In this document: positions 53,928 to 64,000 of the stretch, piece by piece | Numbering within the stretch: position 1 is the first letter of the stretch | How the letters are laid out: each line of letters begins with the position of its first letter | NCBI GenBank assembly: GCA_020881915.1 | Contig: JAJFPB010000007.1 | Location: forward strand, 1,054,001-1,118,000 | Reading direction: 5' to 3' | Length of the DNA stretch: 64,000 nucleotides | Source: Paramyrothecium sp. XJ0827 | Lineage: Eukaryota > Ascomycota > Sordariomycetes > Hypocreales > Stachybotryaceae | Notes under the pieces: model-generated | Seen by the model: only the letters and a program-made list of their open reading frames with translations | What the model was told of the DNA's origin: nothing | The model's database searches: none | Translations under genes and position numbers: made by a program

Positions 53928-56185
53928 ATGGGCCTCCCAAGCCTTCCGTTTCGCAGCCGGCCAGACACATGCCGCAAGGATCCTTCGACCGAGCGCAACT
54001 CCGTTCTCAAGCTGCAGAGCATCTTGAAATCCGAAGCCCCTCGCAAAAACCGCCCAGAGATCCTGCACCTGACACCTGTGCCTTGCCGGATCCGATCGCC
54101 CACCGAGTCATCCATCAGTAGCATCTTGTCAGCAAACATCCCAGATTCAGCGACAACACGATCTGCCTCTAGTCTTGCCAGTCCTATTAGCACCAGCTAC
54201 GGGGACAGTCCAGATCACTTCTCTAACCACTCTTCCGACGGATCGCGACCGTCGAGTCGGTTCCGCCATCGCCATCATCCGTCCATCGGCAGTTGCTCCA
54301 CCTTTGTCAATGACGAAGATGAGAGCTTGCATGCAGCGGCGCATCCAAACCTCCGTCCTAAGCTCGACGCCTTCTACAGCTTTCAAACCAAAATCACGGA
54401 AATTGATGAGCCAGAGAGTCCGAGGTAGGTGAAAACTTCGGACTGAAGTAGTCCCTTCTAACAAGTTCAGATCTGTCTCCTCTGTTGCAGCTGAAATCAA
54501 AGAAGAGCCACTCGAATCACCGACTGATGGGAATTTCCGCGAAGGCCCAACGCCAGTCACCAGTCCAAAGCCGCAGGTTGATGAATGGGACACTGCGTCT
54601 ACCTTGTCCGACGACTTCTCTCCTCAGGACGCCGACACCATTTTGAACCACACCCTGCAGCTTGTCTATGGTGTAGACCTTCAGGAGACTTCAATCCCTT
54701 CGTCCGTGTCAGGGCGCCTCGTGCAAAAGTTCGTCAAAGACGTCTCGCGACACATTTGGCAATGTCCCACGGATAATTCACCCGGTAACGGCATGTCGTC
54801 TTCAAGTTTATCCTCCACCCCCTCGCAGGGTATCAGCTCGGGCGAATCGAACAGGACCGGGAAGAGGAAGAAGCAGGGCAAAGTCGAGGAAGATGGCGAC
54901 GAGTTCAGCGATGGCGAAGGCCTTGCATCGTTGCCGAAGAGGGCGAGGCCCAACCCTCGGGAGGACGACAATCTCCGCCTCAGCTGCCCTTTCCGCAAGC
55001 GAAATCCTCATCGTTTCAATGTCCGGGACCACCACAGTTGCGCAATGACGTATTTCCCCAAGTTTGCTGAGCTGAGGTATGCTATCCCCGGTCTTGCGTC
55101 ATCCCTCCTTTGCTTACTCGTACCAGGCAGCACATTGTGAAGCAGCATAAGCGGGACGACCCATCCGCGTTTGTTTGCGACCGCTGCAATCGCGACTTCC
55201 AGACACGAAAGGAACTGCGCGACCATCAACGTCTGCCTAAAGAGCAGATGTGCGACATTTCGGACCACGACCCAGAGTCAGGCATTGATGGCCCGACAGC
55301 GAACAAGCTTCTGAGCCGCAAGCGTGCAAGCGGCACATCGGCTGATGTTCAATGGCGCGAGATCTGGAACATCGTGTTCCCGGATGATGAAGATGCTGTG
55401 ATTCAACCTTATTGTAAGCATGCCCTGGTCGCCCTTGATCACGCCGACTGACCATAGCAGCCTTCACGCCTGTCATTGAGCATTTTGAGCTGTCCGGCCA
55501 CTACCTCACGGCATTCGACTCGCTACATGCGTCTTTGCGTAGCTTGATCTCCAATCCCGCCACGCTGGAGACGCTCGCGACGAAGTTTGAGCAATGCTTC
55601 ATTGAGACGGTGGAGCGCTGCGTCGCCGAAGCTCAAAGCCGACCCTACGTGAACCGAAGCAACAAAAGAAATGAACCCGCAAGGCCAACGGTGCCCCAGA
55701 GCCTTATGTTAAGAAAGGCGAGAGACGTCAGGCCCAGACCGGACTCTGGCGTGGTCATTGACGATGCTTCCGAAGAGAGCGGCAGTGTTGCAGGCTCTCA
55801 ATTAGAACACAAGCCAAGTGTTCGAACAATGGGGAAAGGGTCGAACAGGAACTCTAATCTGAGTTCCGGAACGCAACGTGAGGTGCTACCAGCTCCTCCC
55901 CCATCTGGCCTCTACGAACATAGCCTCATGCAGCACTATGCAACACAGACACCATTCGGCATGGATGTAAGCGTCACAGACCCGGCCGCCGCTGTGGAGG
56001 CATGGGACAATGGTATATTGCATGCTCTGCCCAACAACCTGGCCTTGGAGGAGTACTTGTTGACGGCGCAAAATATGCCTGCGTACCCTGACATCCAGAA
56101 CTGGGACGCCTCGACTCAACCGACAACCGACTTCAGCAATGGAATGGGCGGTAGCTTCATCGGCTTCAACGGGCAACCACAATAA
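53928..56185 (+). CDS. C2H2-like zinc-finger protein, 704 aa, four exons
   Basis: A putative nuclear regulator of a common but uncharacterised fungal family. Exons are 53928-54424, 54471-55076, 55127-55413 and 55461-56185, all in frame. The N-terminal 165 residues are Ser/Arg-rich and probably disordered. Residues about 338-405 form the conserved zinc part. It opens with CPFRKRNPHRFNVRDHHSC, followed by a helix FPKFAELRQHIVKQHKRDDP and then CDRCNRDFQTRKELRDHQR, with an intron inside the helix. This is the bipartite Cys-His layout seen in many fungal proteins annotated as C2H2 finger. A basic stretch TGKRKKQGK lies before it. After it come acidic WREIWNIVFPDDED and a helical region (YLTAFDSLHASLRSLI). 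The tail is low-complexity. The start is the first ATG in frame; DNA-binding is assumed from the family. Confidence 0.82.
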
Positions 56186-57265
56186 CCCATGTTTGTTTCC
56201 GGGATCTGTATTTGTGAATGGATAAAAACCCAGGGGGTGGGAATCGGCGTTAAGGGATGGATAAGTGGCACTGTACACGATCAGCGACTGGACGGCTATT
56301 CAAGTGTTGAAAGGCCCGTGACTTTTTAGGCGTCGGATGGCTTTAATACGGAAAACGGAATATTTCCAGGGTTGCTTTGTGAACCTAAACAATTGAATGA
56401 GGTTTCAACATATCGTCTACCAGTAAATGTGATTGTGGTTTTGGCAGACTCAGATGTTGTCAACCAGGCTCGTCCGGGTCATGCAAGCTGGACTAGGTCT
56501 CGGGTAGGCGAAATCGCCTGAAGGCTTCGGTCTGACCATTGAGCATCTGCAATACGGGTTATAAAAAATACGTGCCAGTGAACGCTGCTCGTTGACAAGG
56601 GAGATGCTAGGGGCCCGTCTACAATTAGTCCGTGGCAGTCATGCCAGCGGCAGCTTAGAGCAAAAGCTGGCGTGTTGCTGGCTACATCCAGCTTCGGATC
56701 TAGACCGGGCACAATCACTAGCATCACGTTCTGGTAGCGGTGAATCAGTCCTGTTTGGAGAGGTGACGCGGAGCTAGATGGGATAAGGGCCCTGAGTAAC
56801 AACCTAATCTTGATACCTTTCCTTTTCTAGTAGGTATAGAGTTCGATCTTATCAAGTGTGCCAATGTCAATGGTGCACCTTGCGGGTGCCATGTGGCCGA
56901 AAGCCTGGCTTGGCTGACGACCGGGGTTACGACATTTTGGAGGCAAATCTGGAAAGGCCAAATCCGATCAAGGCGCAGCCGACTCTGGCCAAGAAACGGC
57001 ATGACGTCACAACGATCTTCAACCACAGACAAATAACTGGGAAAAAGTGAAGTTTCGGGGTCCTAATTGTCTAATAAGATGGTGGAGAGAGCCCATAAAC
57101 TGTTAATAGTGTATCATGAAACTTTCCTCTGGTTGTTGATGAGATCCACATAAAATCTATACGCAACCTCTGACGACGCTCATTCGACCGGGTCTTTCTC
57201 TATACGCTTGTCTCGTCTTCTATTTCTATATTTATTGTCGCACATTAGGATCCTTTACGTTTGCC
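56186..57265. other. Intergenic, no gene seen
   Basis: Spacer between two plus-strand genes. Short frames only. Confidence 0.5.
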
Positions 57266-58240
57266 ATGACGATCGATAACCGCTCGTTATTCCTGTGGCC
57301 ATTGCTGGGTTATCTGGCGCTGCCCGGTCGCTGCGCTGAGGATTTGCCAACCAAGCGGGGACTCGCATTTGTGGGAGACCATGCTCCGGATGTTCAGCTT
57401 TTAACATCCGAGAACTCGGAAATATCATGGTACTACACTTGGTCAATGTGGCCAGCCGAACAGATTGGCGACGCGCTAGCTTTTGTGCCACTTCTCCATG
57501 GGCTTGACGACGCGAACGACAGGGAACTCGAGTCTCGTCTCAACAGGCTGCCCGACACCTCCACTCATCTCCTGACGTTTAATGAACCAGATGGTGAGCA
57601 GGATGATGGCGGAAGCTCAATTTCTCCAGAAGATGCCGCTGAAGCTTACTTGTCCAACCTCGTTCGGTTGAGAGAGGAAACTTCCCGAAAGTGGCAAATA
57701 AGTCATCCGTCGGTCACAGGCTCCCCTCGTGGCCTCGAGTGGCTTCGCAGTTTCAATGAGTCATGTTTCGAAATCGACGACAACGGTTGCCCGACAGATT
57801 TCGTCGCTGTGCACTGGTACGGCGCATTCGAGGGGCTCGCGGGTTGGATGCAAACATTGCGCGACTTCTACTCAGAACTCGCCCCAGATGCCCAGTTTTG
57901 GATCACAGAGATTGCGCTCCAGCAGGCGGATGAACAAACCACCTTGTCCATGGCCAACCAAAGTCTGAGTTACCTGGACGACAATGACGACGTCCAGGCC
58001 TACGCCTGGTTCGGAGCCTTCAGGACTGACGAAGCGAATGAATGGACAGGCGACAGCGTCTCCTTCTTCGATGACGATGGAGGTTTGACAGAACTTGGTG
58101 CCATGTATCTTGGTGGTGAGGAGAATGGCTTTGAAGAGGGACAGGCTGGCGAGGGCGACGATTCTCCGGCCATGCACCTTGTCCCACATTTCGCCATCTT
58201 GACAAATATGGTGGCACTTTCCATCTACTTCTCATTGTGA
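57266..58240 (+). CDS. GH128-type beta-1,3-glucanase, 324 aa
   Basis: A glycoside hydrolase with the Asl1-like/GH128 barrel, expected to cut beta-1,3-glucan at the cell surface. One exon. Signal peptide MTIDNRSLFLWPLLGYLALPGRCA. The mature domain opens KRGLAFVGDHAPDV with the family aromatic strand WYYTWSMWP. Acid/base Glu107 is in LLTFNEPDG and the nucleophile Glu215 in FWITEIALQQ. HPSVTGSPRGLEWL, FVAVHWYGAF and QAYAWFGAF are further family strands. After residue 280 an acidic linker leads to a hydrophobic end (FAILTNMVALSIYFSL) after Asp-Ser/Ala residues, which fits a GPI-anchor signal, so the enzyme may be tethered to the membrane or wall. Confidence 0.9.
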   Translation: MTIDNRSLFLWPLLGYLALPGRCAEDLPTKRGLAFVGDHAPDVQLLTSENSEISWYYTWSMWPAEQIGDALAFVPLLHGLDDANDRELESRLNRLPDTSTHLLTFNEPDGEQDDGGSSISPEDAAEAYLSNLVRLREETSRKWQISHPSVTGSPRGLEWLRSFNESCFEIDDNGCPTDFVAVHWYGAFEGLAGWMQTLRDFYSELAPDAQFWITEIALQQADEQTTLSMANQSLSYLDDNDDVQAYAWFGAFRTDEANEWTGDSVSFFDDDGGLTELGAMYLGGEENGFEEGQAGEGDDSPAMHLVPHFAILTNMVALSIYFSL

Positions 58241-59044
58241 TGAGATTCACAGCAAGCAAGCTGACCGACTGCCACGGACTATGAAGCCTCACTATAACGG
58301 CATATACCATACACACAGGAAACAATACAAGAATGAACAACCAACGAAGATCACGAGGAAGCGTACATTTTCATAGCATTTTGGTGGGGCTGGCTCCCTA
58401 GCCACTTACTTTAGAACAATACCCCATAGATTGATAGCGAAACAAAGCCCTCTTCTCTGATGTTTCTCGCACCTGAAGTCGTGGAAAACTGAAGCTGGTG
58501 CTTTATGCAGACCCACAACATAATGAAAATGCTTGTGTGACTTGTCCACGTTCCGCCCTTTATTTAGCTTGTCTGACTACCATTCAATGATTGGTGGTTG
58601 TTAGAAGATCTCCATGGTTCCTCGAAATGTTACATCCGTCTCGACTGATTAACAAGAAGGACAAGGCAACACTCAGACCCAGTGCAAGCGTAACTTTTCA
58701 TCCATGTCCGAAAGGGTAAAGCTCTATTCAGAAACATATCCAATTGTGACCCTGATGGAGCATGAGTTTCGGGTCAAGTACTCGATGGATGGATGCTTAG
58801 CCCTCATGCACTTGTAGTGAGAAGCAAAAATCACTATCGGTCCTGAGACATCAGAAACTCTGCACTATCTAGCAATTCTTTGCCCATGGGGCATGTACTT
58901 GTACCCTTAGCATGGGAAAGTCTAATTGAAAGGTTGTCCCTATTCGCCTAATCAACTGAGTTAATGCCACCAATAACTCAAGTCTTGATTCCTGGTAACT
59001 TTCCTTGAGTGGATTCATGGCCGACACTGCGTCATGCTTTCCCT
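58241..59044. other. Convergent spacer, GH128 and SDR 3' ends
   Basis: AT-rich, no gene seen. Confidence 0.5.
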
Positions 59045-60181
59045 TTACTTGCGCTGATCACTGGCATTTCTCTGCCCTAGCTCATCGAGGCCCTGGTTTT
59101 GGCGCAAGATGTAATCCTAATAAGAATATATTAGAAAGAGAGAGAGGCAGACCCAGGCCTCGAGTACGCAAATTATAACCAAATCGAGTCGGAATCATAA
59201 TCAAAGTGCTTACCGCGATCCATGTGGGTGCCCACTGGCCAACATATCTGAGCATGGAAGCGTAGGGCCCCCTGCTGACCAGCCCTCCCCTGTTTGTGCC
59301 GATGACATCGCTCACCACCAATTCGGCGAACTTGTCGGCCGAGAGGCCGTCCTTTGGCTGCGACTCACCCTTAGCCCAGCCGCTGATGATGTCTTTGATT
59401 GCCGCGTAACGCGAAGTCGGAGGAATGTCCAACCTCGCCATATTATTGGAGTGAAGATTGGTGTCGATGACACCGGGTAGGATGGTTACAACGTCCACTC
59501 CGAGAGGCGCAAGCTCCAGGCGCAGCGTCTCGGATACAGTGTTCAAGGCGGCCTTGGACGCGGCGTACGCCGCTTTGCAACCCCGTGTTAGCAAAACAGC
59601 TATATTAGGTTCCCATGGGTGGCGCAGGAAGAAGAGAGAGACAGAAATGAAAAGAAAGTGAGCAGAGTCTGCTGTATACAGGAGCGTAGATTTAGGTAGT
59701 AGGTATAGTAACATAAGATCGGCATTGGAGCTATGTACTTACACATCCAGGGCATGTTGAGGACGGAGGCTGACGAGCTCACATTGACGACGCGGCCGCG
59801 GCTGGCGATCAAGAGATCAGCGAAGGCCTGGATCGTTCGAATAGGGCCCCACAGATTGATATCCATCAGTTGTTGAGCCACGGCAATGTCGACGTCAAGA
59901 ATGGGCTGGACGTACTCGATGCCGGCGTTGTTTACGAGCACGTCCAGTCCACGGCCGGAGTCAGCCACAGCGCTAGCAGCAGCGGCGACAGAGGCCGTAT
60001 TGGCGACGTCAAGAGTTAGGATGGTGACGTTCGTAAGGTTACGAAGCGCACCGGGAATTTTGGTGGTGTCACGGGCCGTGGCGAAAATGTGGTGGCCACG
60101 CTGGGCCAGTACAAGTGCCATTGCGGCGCCGATGCCACCGGCGGAGCAGCCCGTGACCAGAATCGACTTTAGTGTAGACAT
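59045..60181 (-). CDS. AYR1-like short-chain dehydrogenase, 289 aa
   Basis: Classical SDR resembling yeast Ayr1, the NADPH-dependent 1-acyl-dihydroxyacetone-phosphate reductase of lipid droplets and ER. Exons are 60181-59743, 59572-59214 and 59116-59045, with the first intron unusually long for this window (170 bp). The cofactor motif is TGCSAGGIG at residues 10-18, then ATARD, LDVAN, NNAGIEYV, VNVSSSAS with the catalytic Ser, and after the splice AYAASKAAL with Tyr149 and Lys153, then LPGVIDT. The C-terminal part (APTWIADYILRQNQGL) is the hydrophobic membrane-touching end of the family; the last exon is needed to complete it. The real substrate may differ: fungi have several AYR1-like copies. 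Confidence 0.9.
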
Positions 60182-61997
60182 TTGTACTTGCTAACTTGGA
60201 TGATGCCTAGCCCGCCTGGGTACTTAAGTTAGCGGGTTGGAAGAAGTGGCGAGTTGCCCATTGTCAGGTAGTAGTTAAAGAGATCCTACTTCAATTAAGC
60301 ATGTATGCAGGCAAAAGTACGCAATGTTCACAAAGCACACAGCAAGTATCTGAAGTAATACCCTGCAGTCTCTATCGATCAGGGAGACAAACTGGTCGCT
60401 GAGACAGTGAAGATGAGATAAGAGAACTCTGCAAGGTCAGTATTGGAATGCTGGAGACTGGGACATGGAATGCCTTTAATACTTGCATAATCGTCAAGTG
60501 TGGATAGCCATCAATCAGGACGACAAGGTTCTGGTCCAACCACAATCAAGTGAAGACCATGATGCTAGGACATTGCTAGCCTACCGTGGTGACTTGATCC
60601 TAGCTTTGATCCTAGCTCTATCCCCTTTGACTGCCCCAAAGCTCACGCGGATATGAAAGATCGGATTCTTAACCAATTAGATCCGGGTAATTCTTAGGAT
60701 GTGTTGAGGCTCCAGTCAATTAGCCATTGGCTGACAAATATCACTTCATTTCTCAGGACTACATTTAGCTACAATCCTCCAAGCCCACAACCACCCTACA
60801 CCACCCTTGCGCGGATCGTCATATCCGCAAGTCTGAAACTGCTGATCCTATCGGCGGCATTGGGCCACGAGATCTCCCAATTCTGCTCTATTTACTTTTT
60901 CCGTGCTGTTCTGCATATTATTTCATTGATCACCCGATACGTTTCCCTATCATCCCCCATGTGCGAGACATGTTGCGTCTCCTCAAGCCGTGTCAATCGC
61001 CCATTATACGCCCGTTTTTAGCTGCACCCGCATGGTCTTCGACAAACCTCCAACCCATACCGGATGCCATAGACATGAAGGCACCTCTCTTCACTAGTAA
61101 GACTCTTGAGACGCTCGGCTCGGCGATGCGAGTTGACGCATACGGACGCCCAATGTACGAAAGCCGGTAGAGTAGGGTAAGCCGTGTACCAACAGATTCC
61201 CGCGGTCCCGGTACGCGAAAGTATTCGATTGCCTGGGCTGGAATAAGAAATTGTGACACGGAGCGGAAACTCTCCATTCCACGCCTGTAGAAGATGACAA
61301 AAAATGGATGTGCCTCTATTTGACCATGCGTGTCCCAAGACGGAAGGAGTTGATGTTTGCACCAGATTGTGGGTATCACGAATATCGATACGGTGGGCTG
61401 GGTGCCCGGCGTGATACTTGAGCAAACGTCTAAGCTAAGCTTTTATTTCAACAGAAAAGGCTCTTTGCTTTTCTCATTTCGTTCCATACCGAGGGGGAAG
61501 ACAAAAGACTGCCCTAAAATGACTTATACTGTAGGTCGCCGTAGGAGATGCGAGGCAGTGTTGCGAATGAGTAGGATTCGTGTTGAAGCGTACTGCAATT
61601 GATAACCGTGAACGTATTTGTGGATATGCGTAGGGCATGCTTCCAGCCAGGTGGATAGCAGGGTAAGGTTTGGAGGAGGGAATTCTGCCTCAAAGGGAGC
61701 GGGTTGATCAGGGCATTAAATATAAACCGGGATAAGAGCAGTGGTCATAAAGGCAAGGGGTTCTGGCTTGGTGTCAGGTGAGCTGGGTGGCATTTTGACC
61801 AAAGAGTGTTAACAAAGCGTGATTGATCTTGAAGCCCACTGGAATGCAAGTGTTATAAGACCTTAGTCCGTCGTCGGCCACAAAGTTCTGCATAGGTGTC
61901 GGCTATGAAAGTCCGATTGCTATTGTCTGCTTTTGTCGCTACTGTTCTACAATAACCTTTCGCCGACCCTTTCGAAATGCTTCAGCCCGTATAGCCG
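60182..61997. other. Intergenic, no gene seen
   Basis: Contains a 12-bp direct repeat TTGATCCTAGCT near 60594-60618. Open frames in 60,700-61,430 have no protein-like composition. Confidence 0.45.
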
Positions 61998-63148
61998 CTA
62001 GAACACAGTCACCAGAACAGACTCGTCCTTCAGGTAAACCGCCACTGGACTGTGCTCAAGGGTGAAGCCGACCTGGAATATTGCAATGCCACAGGTCCCG
62101 TCTGTCCATGAATGTAGCGTCTCACCGGACTGACAGTCGATGATCTTGACAGATCCTCCTGTGGTGCCGGCAATGGCATGACCCCCCTGAATCCTTATTG
62201 TACTGATGGCGGTGCCATCGCCATCAGAGCCTGCCAGCTCCCGTGGGCTGGCGTCTATCGGGGACAAGGCCCACGATTTCACAGAGCCGTCTGCCCCGCC
62301 TGAGATGAGAGCATCTCCAACTAGACGGAGATGCGATACGTTTTTAGCTTTGCTTCCGTGGCCCACGAATGTGGCCGTACAAGTTCTAAAGCAAGAGCAT
62401 CGAGTTAGCCAAGAGATTGTCGACTGAGGTGAAGCGAAGACCTACCCAGTCTCGGAGTCCCATATGCGGATATCACCATCAGTGCTGCTGGTGGCAACCC
62501 TCTTCCCGTCATATGCCACGCCATGAACATGACTCCGATGACCGTGAAGAATGTGCAAACACTCTCCTGTTTCAGCACGCCATACCCGGGCATCTGCATC
62601 ATAGCTGCCGGATACAATCACGTCGCCGTGAACTTGGATGTTTCGGACCTCGGCAGTATGGCCGCGGAGAATGCTGCGTGACTCGAGTTGGCCGGCTACA
62701 AGGGTCCAGAGTCGAATAGTACCGTCTCGCGAGCCGGAAACGACGGTGCCGTTTTCAAGGATGGCAAGGCAGCGTACAGCCGAATCGTGCGCTTTGAGCG
62801 TGTTCAAGGTTGCTCTAATACTGTTCTTAGTCGTCTTTCGCGCATGATCCAGATTATAACTCGCCGATAGGGCTCTTACCGGGTCTTCAAGTCAAGAACA
62901 TGGATTTCGCCATTCAAACTACCAAAGATAACGTTGCTGTCCCGGCAAGCAAGACTCCAAACGTCTTTCACTTGCGCGAGCACTTCGACGGACTCCGTTA
63001 CTAAGTCTAATCTGTAGACGCATCCACTTGCAGAGGCGAACAACAGAAAGCCATCACCAACATGCAACGCAGTGATAACAACGCGTTTCTCAGACAATAT
63101 CGTTGTAAAGGGTGCATCCCTCAGTGAAAGCTGGTTGCCTGAATCCAT
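61998..63148 (-). CDS. WD40-repeat protein, 343 aa
   Basis: A beta-propeller made almost entirely of WD40 repeats. Exons are 63148-62880, 62820-62446 and 62385-61998, all in frame. Repeats are visible as: VITALHVGDGFLLFASASGCVYRLDL; VWSLACRDSNVIFGSLNGEIHVLDL; LKAHDSAVRCLAIL with SGSRDGTIRLW; LRGHTAEVRNIQV with SGSYDADARVW; LHGHRSHVHGVAYD with TSSTDGDIRIWD; KNVSHLRLVGDALISGGADGSVKSW; and GGHAIAGTTGGSVKIID. Seven or eight blades are likely. The repeats look most like those of Cdc4/Fbw7-type substrate receptors, but there is no F-box or other N-terminal domain, so its role as a scaffold or as a truncated receptor is open. An unusual 10-bp repeat lies in its promoter. Confidence 0.85.
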
Positions 63149-63290
63149 GATATTGAGATATCTGTTGCAAGGGGTTTATGAAGTGTAGAAGAGACAGGAA
63201 AGACTTGAAAACTGATGTTAGCTCCTCGGTTACTTGTAATGGGAGTATTTGGCGCCCCTGGCATGCTCGCAACAACTCCATGGACTTTCG

Positions 63291-63340
63291 CTTGGAACAG
63301 CTTGGAATGACCTTGAATGATTCGGAATGACTTGGAATGA
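63291..63340. repeat. Five 10-bp tandem units upstream of the WD40 gene
   Basis: Units CTTGGAACAG, CTTGGAATGA, CCTTGAATGA, TTCGGAATGA and CTTGGAATGA follow each other with an exact 10-bp period, 143-192 bp before the start codon of the WD40 gene. Confidence 0.9.
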
Positions 63341-63757
63341 CATCACGCAGATCCAAGTAACACGTTTCGATGTGTCAACCAACCACCCGTTGAACAGATG
63401 CGCGCGATCACGATGGAAATTGTCGATCCACGGAGCAGCTTCTCCGCGCGTGAGATTGGGGGCTGCTGACATCTGCGAGGTGCGCAAACAGACTTAAACG
63501 AGGCTCGCGATTCCGAAGTACAGTATCGATCAGGCAACGAGGCGGACGATCCGTAGACGTTGACACGCTGTGATGCAAGATACCGTCAAATGCCTCCCAG
63601 GAGAGATGCTAACGCCAAGTTGCCAAGGTACGCTCAGATGGTTCACCGGATAGAATGCATCAAGGGTATAGCTCCTAATACGGCATGAATGTCTGAGCAT
63701 GTAGACAATCATGTCTGACTACTCCGTAAATTATCTAACGGGAGCGGAATTGCAAGG

Positions 63758-63765
63758 TATAAAAA
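63758..63765 (+). promoter_or_regulatory. TATA box of the right-edge gene
   Basis: TATAAAAA lies about 197 bp upstream of the ATG at 63955, a plausible core promoter of a well-expressed gene. Confidence 0.5.
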
Positions 63766-63954
63766 GGCCTCGTCCGTCCGTCCGATATGGTTCGCCTTTA
63801 GTATCAAGAACAGAATCTTCAGTCTCGGTCCTGCAAGCTTAACAGCAAGGTAAGCGTGAGCGTGTAAGCCCATTATAACGAAGCTTCTAACACGACGTCA
63901 ACCTGAGAAGATCAGCTAAAGAAGGAACAAGAACCTTTCACACAACCAGCAAAC

Positions 63955-64000
63955 ATGAGATTCTCTGCCGCAACAGTCATCATGTCCTTGAGCAGCGCCC
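63955..64000 (+). CDS. Partial secreted-protein gene, cut by the window end
   Basis: ATG at 63955 after AAAC context opens a frame of 15 residues, MRFSAATVIMSLSSA, which runs off the window. It has the look of a signal peptide start (basic Arg2 then hydrophobic). A TATA box and A/C-rich leader precede it. The product is unknown. Confidence 0.55.
   Translation, partial: MRFSAATVIMSLSSA

Larger units (their letters stand above)
63149..63954. other. Divergent promoter region, WD40 gene and edge gene
   Basis: It contains the 10-bp tandem array (63291-63340) and a TATA box near the right edge. No gene. Confidence 0.55.

Noticed and set aside
1..64000. CRISPR arrays, insertion sequences or LTR elements
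   Set aside because: No regularly spaced repeats, no transposase or reverse-transcriptase motifs, and no long terminal or inverted repeats were seen. The window is eukaryotic.

Overview
The window is nuclear DNA of a filamentous ascomycete. Genes carry short introns (about 45-170 bp, GT...AG, with CTAAC/CTAAT-like branch sites), and the gene set is typical of Pezizomycotina: AA9, GH71, GH128 and PL4 enzymes, a Zn2Cys6 regulator, SIP5, TOR and Rtf2. The overall style suggests Sordariomycetes, perhaps Hypocreales; that placement is inference. I rebuilt exon-intron structures by hand from splice signals, reading frame and family knowledge. No search was run.

Positions 1-21,000 are gene-poor and carry mostly accessory genes. 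In order: a small unrecognised protein (1305, +); a DHA1-type MFS transporter (2673-4207, -, 4 exons); a secreted protein of three six-cysteine modules (4902-5360, -); a small cupin (6989-7534, -); a decayed STAND/ankyrin-type gene (about 8520-9597, -); an AA9 lytic polysaccharide monooxygenase in seven exons (12044-13040, +); a damaged cysteine-rich single-pass membrane protein (14327-15270, +); a short-chain dehydrogenase (16129-17210, +); and a shortened REI1-like zinc-finger paralog (17929-18990, +).

Positions 21,400-63,200 are denser and partly richer in GC, and mix housekeeping and carbohydrate genes. In order: SIP5 (+); a rhamnogalacturonan lyase PL4 (-); a GH71 alpha-1,3-glucanase (+); a tRNA-Cys(GCA); a GCIP/CCNDBP1-like protein (-); glucosidase II beta subunit ending in KDEL (+); an MFS sugar porter (+); the 2,434-residue TOR kinase (-); Rtf2 (+); a Zn2Cys6 transcription factor (-); a C2H2-like zinc-finger protein (+); a GH128 glucanase (+); an AYR1-like dehydrogenase (-); and a WD40 protein (-). 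At the right edge a gene begins with a signal peptide and runs out of the window.

There is no operon and no convincing biosynthetic gene cluster. Biologically the window offers plant-wall attack (AA9 on cellulose-type glucans, PL4 on pectin), fungal-wall glucan turnover (GH71, GH128), uptake (two MFS proteins), ER glycoprotein quality control (glucosidase II beta) and nutrient signalling (TOR; SIP5 by analogy with yeast Snf1-interacting Sip5). I found no strong candidate for a wholly new system. The most interesting items are the triple-module secreted protein, the decayed STAND relic, the broken membrane receptor-like gene, the short REI1 paralog, and several exact short tandem repeats at gene ends and promoters.
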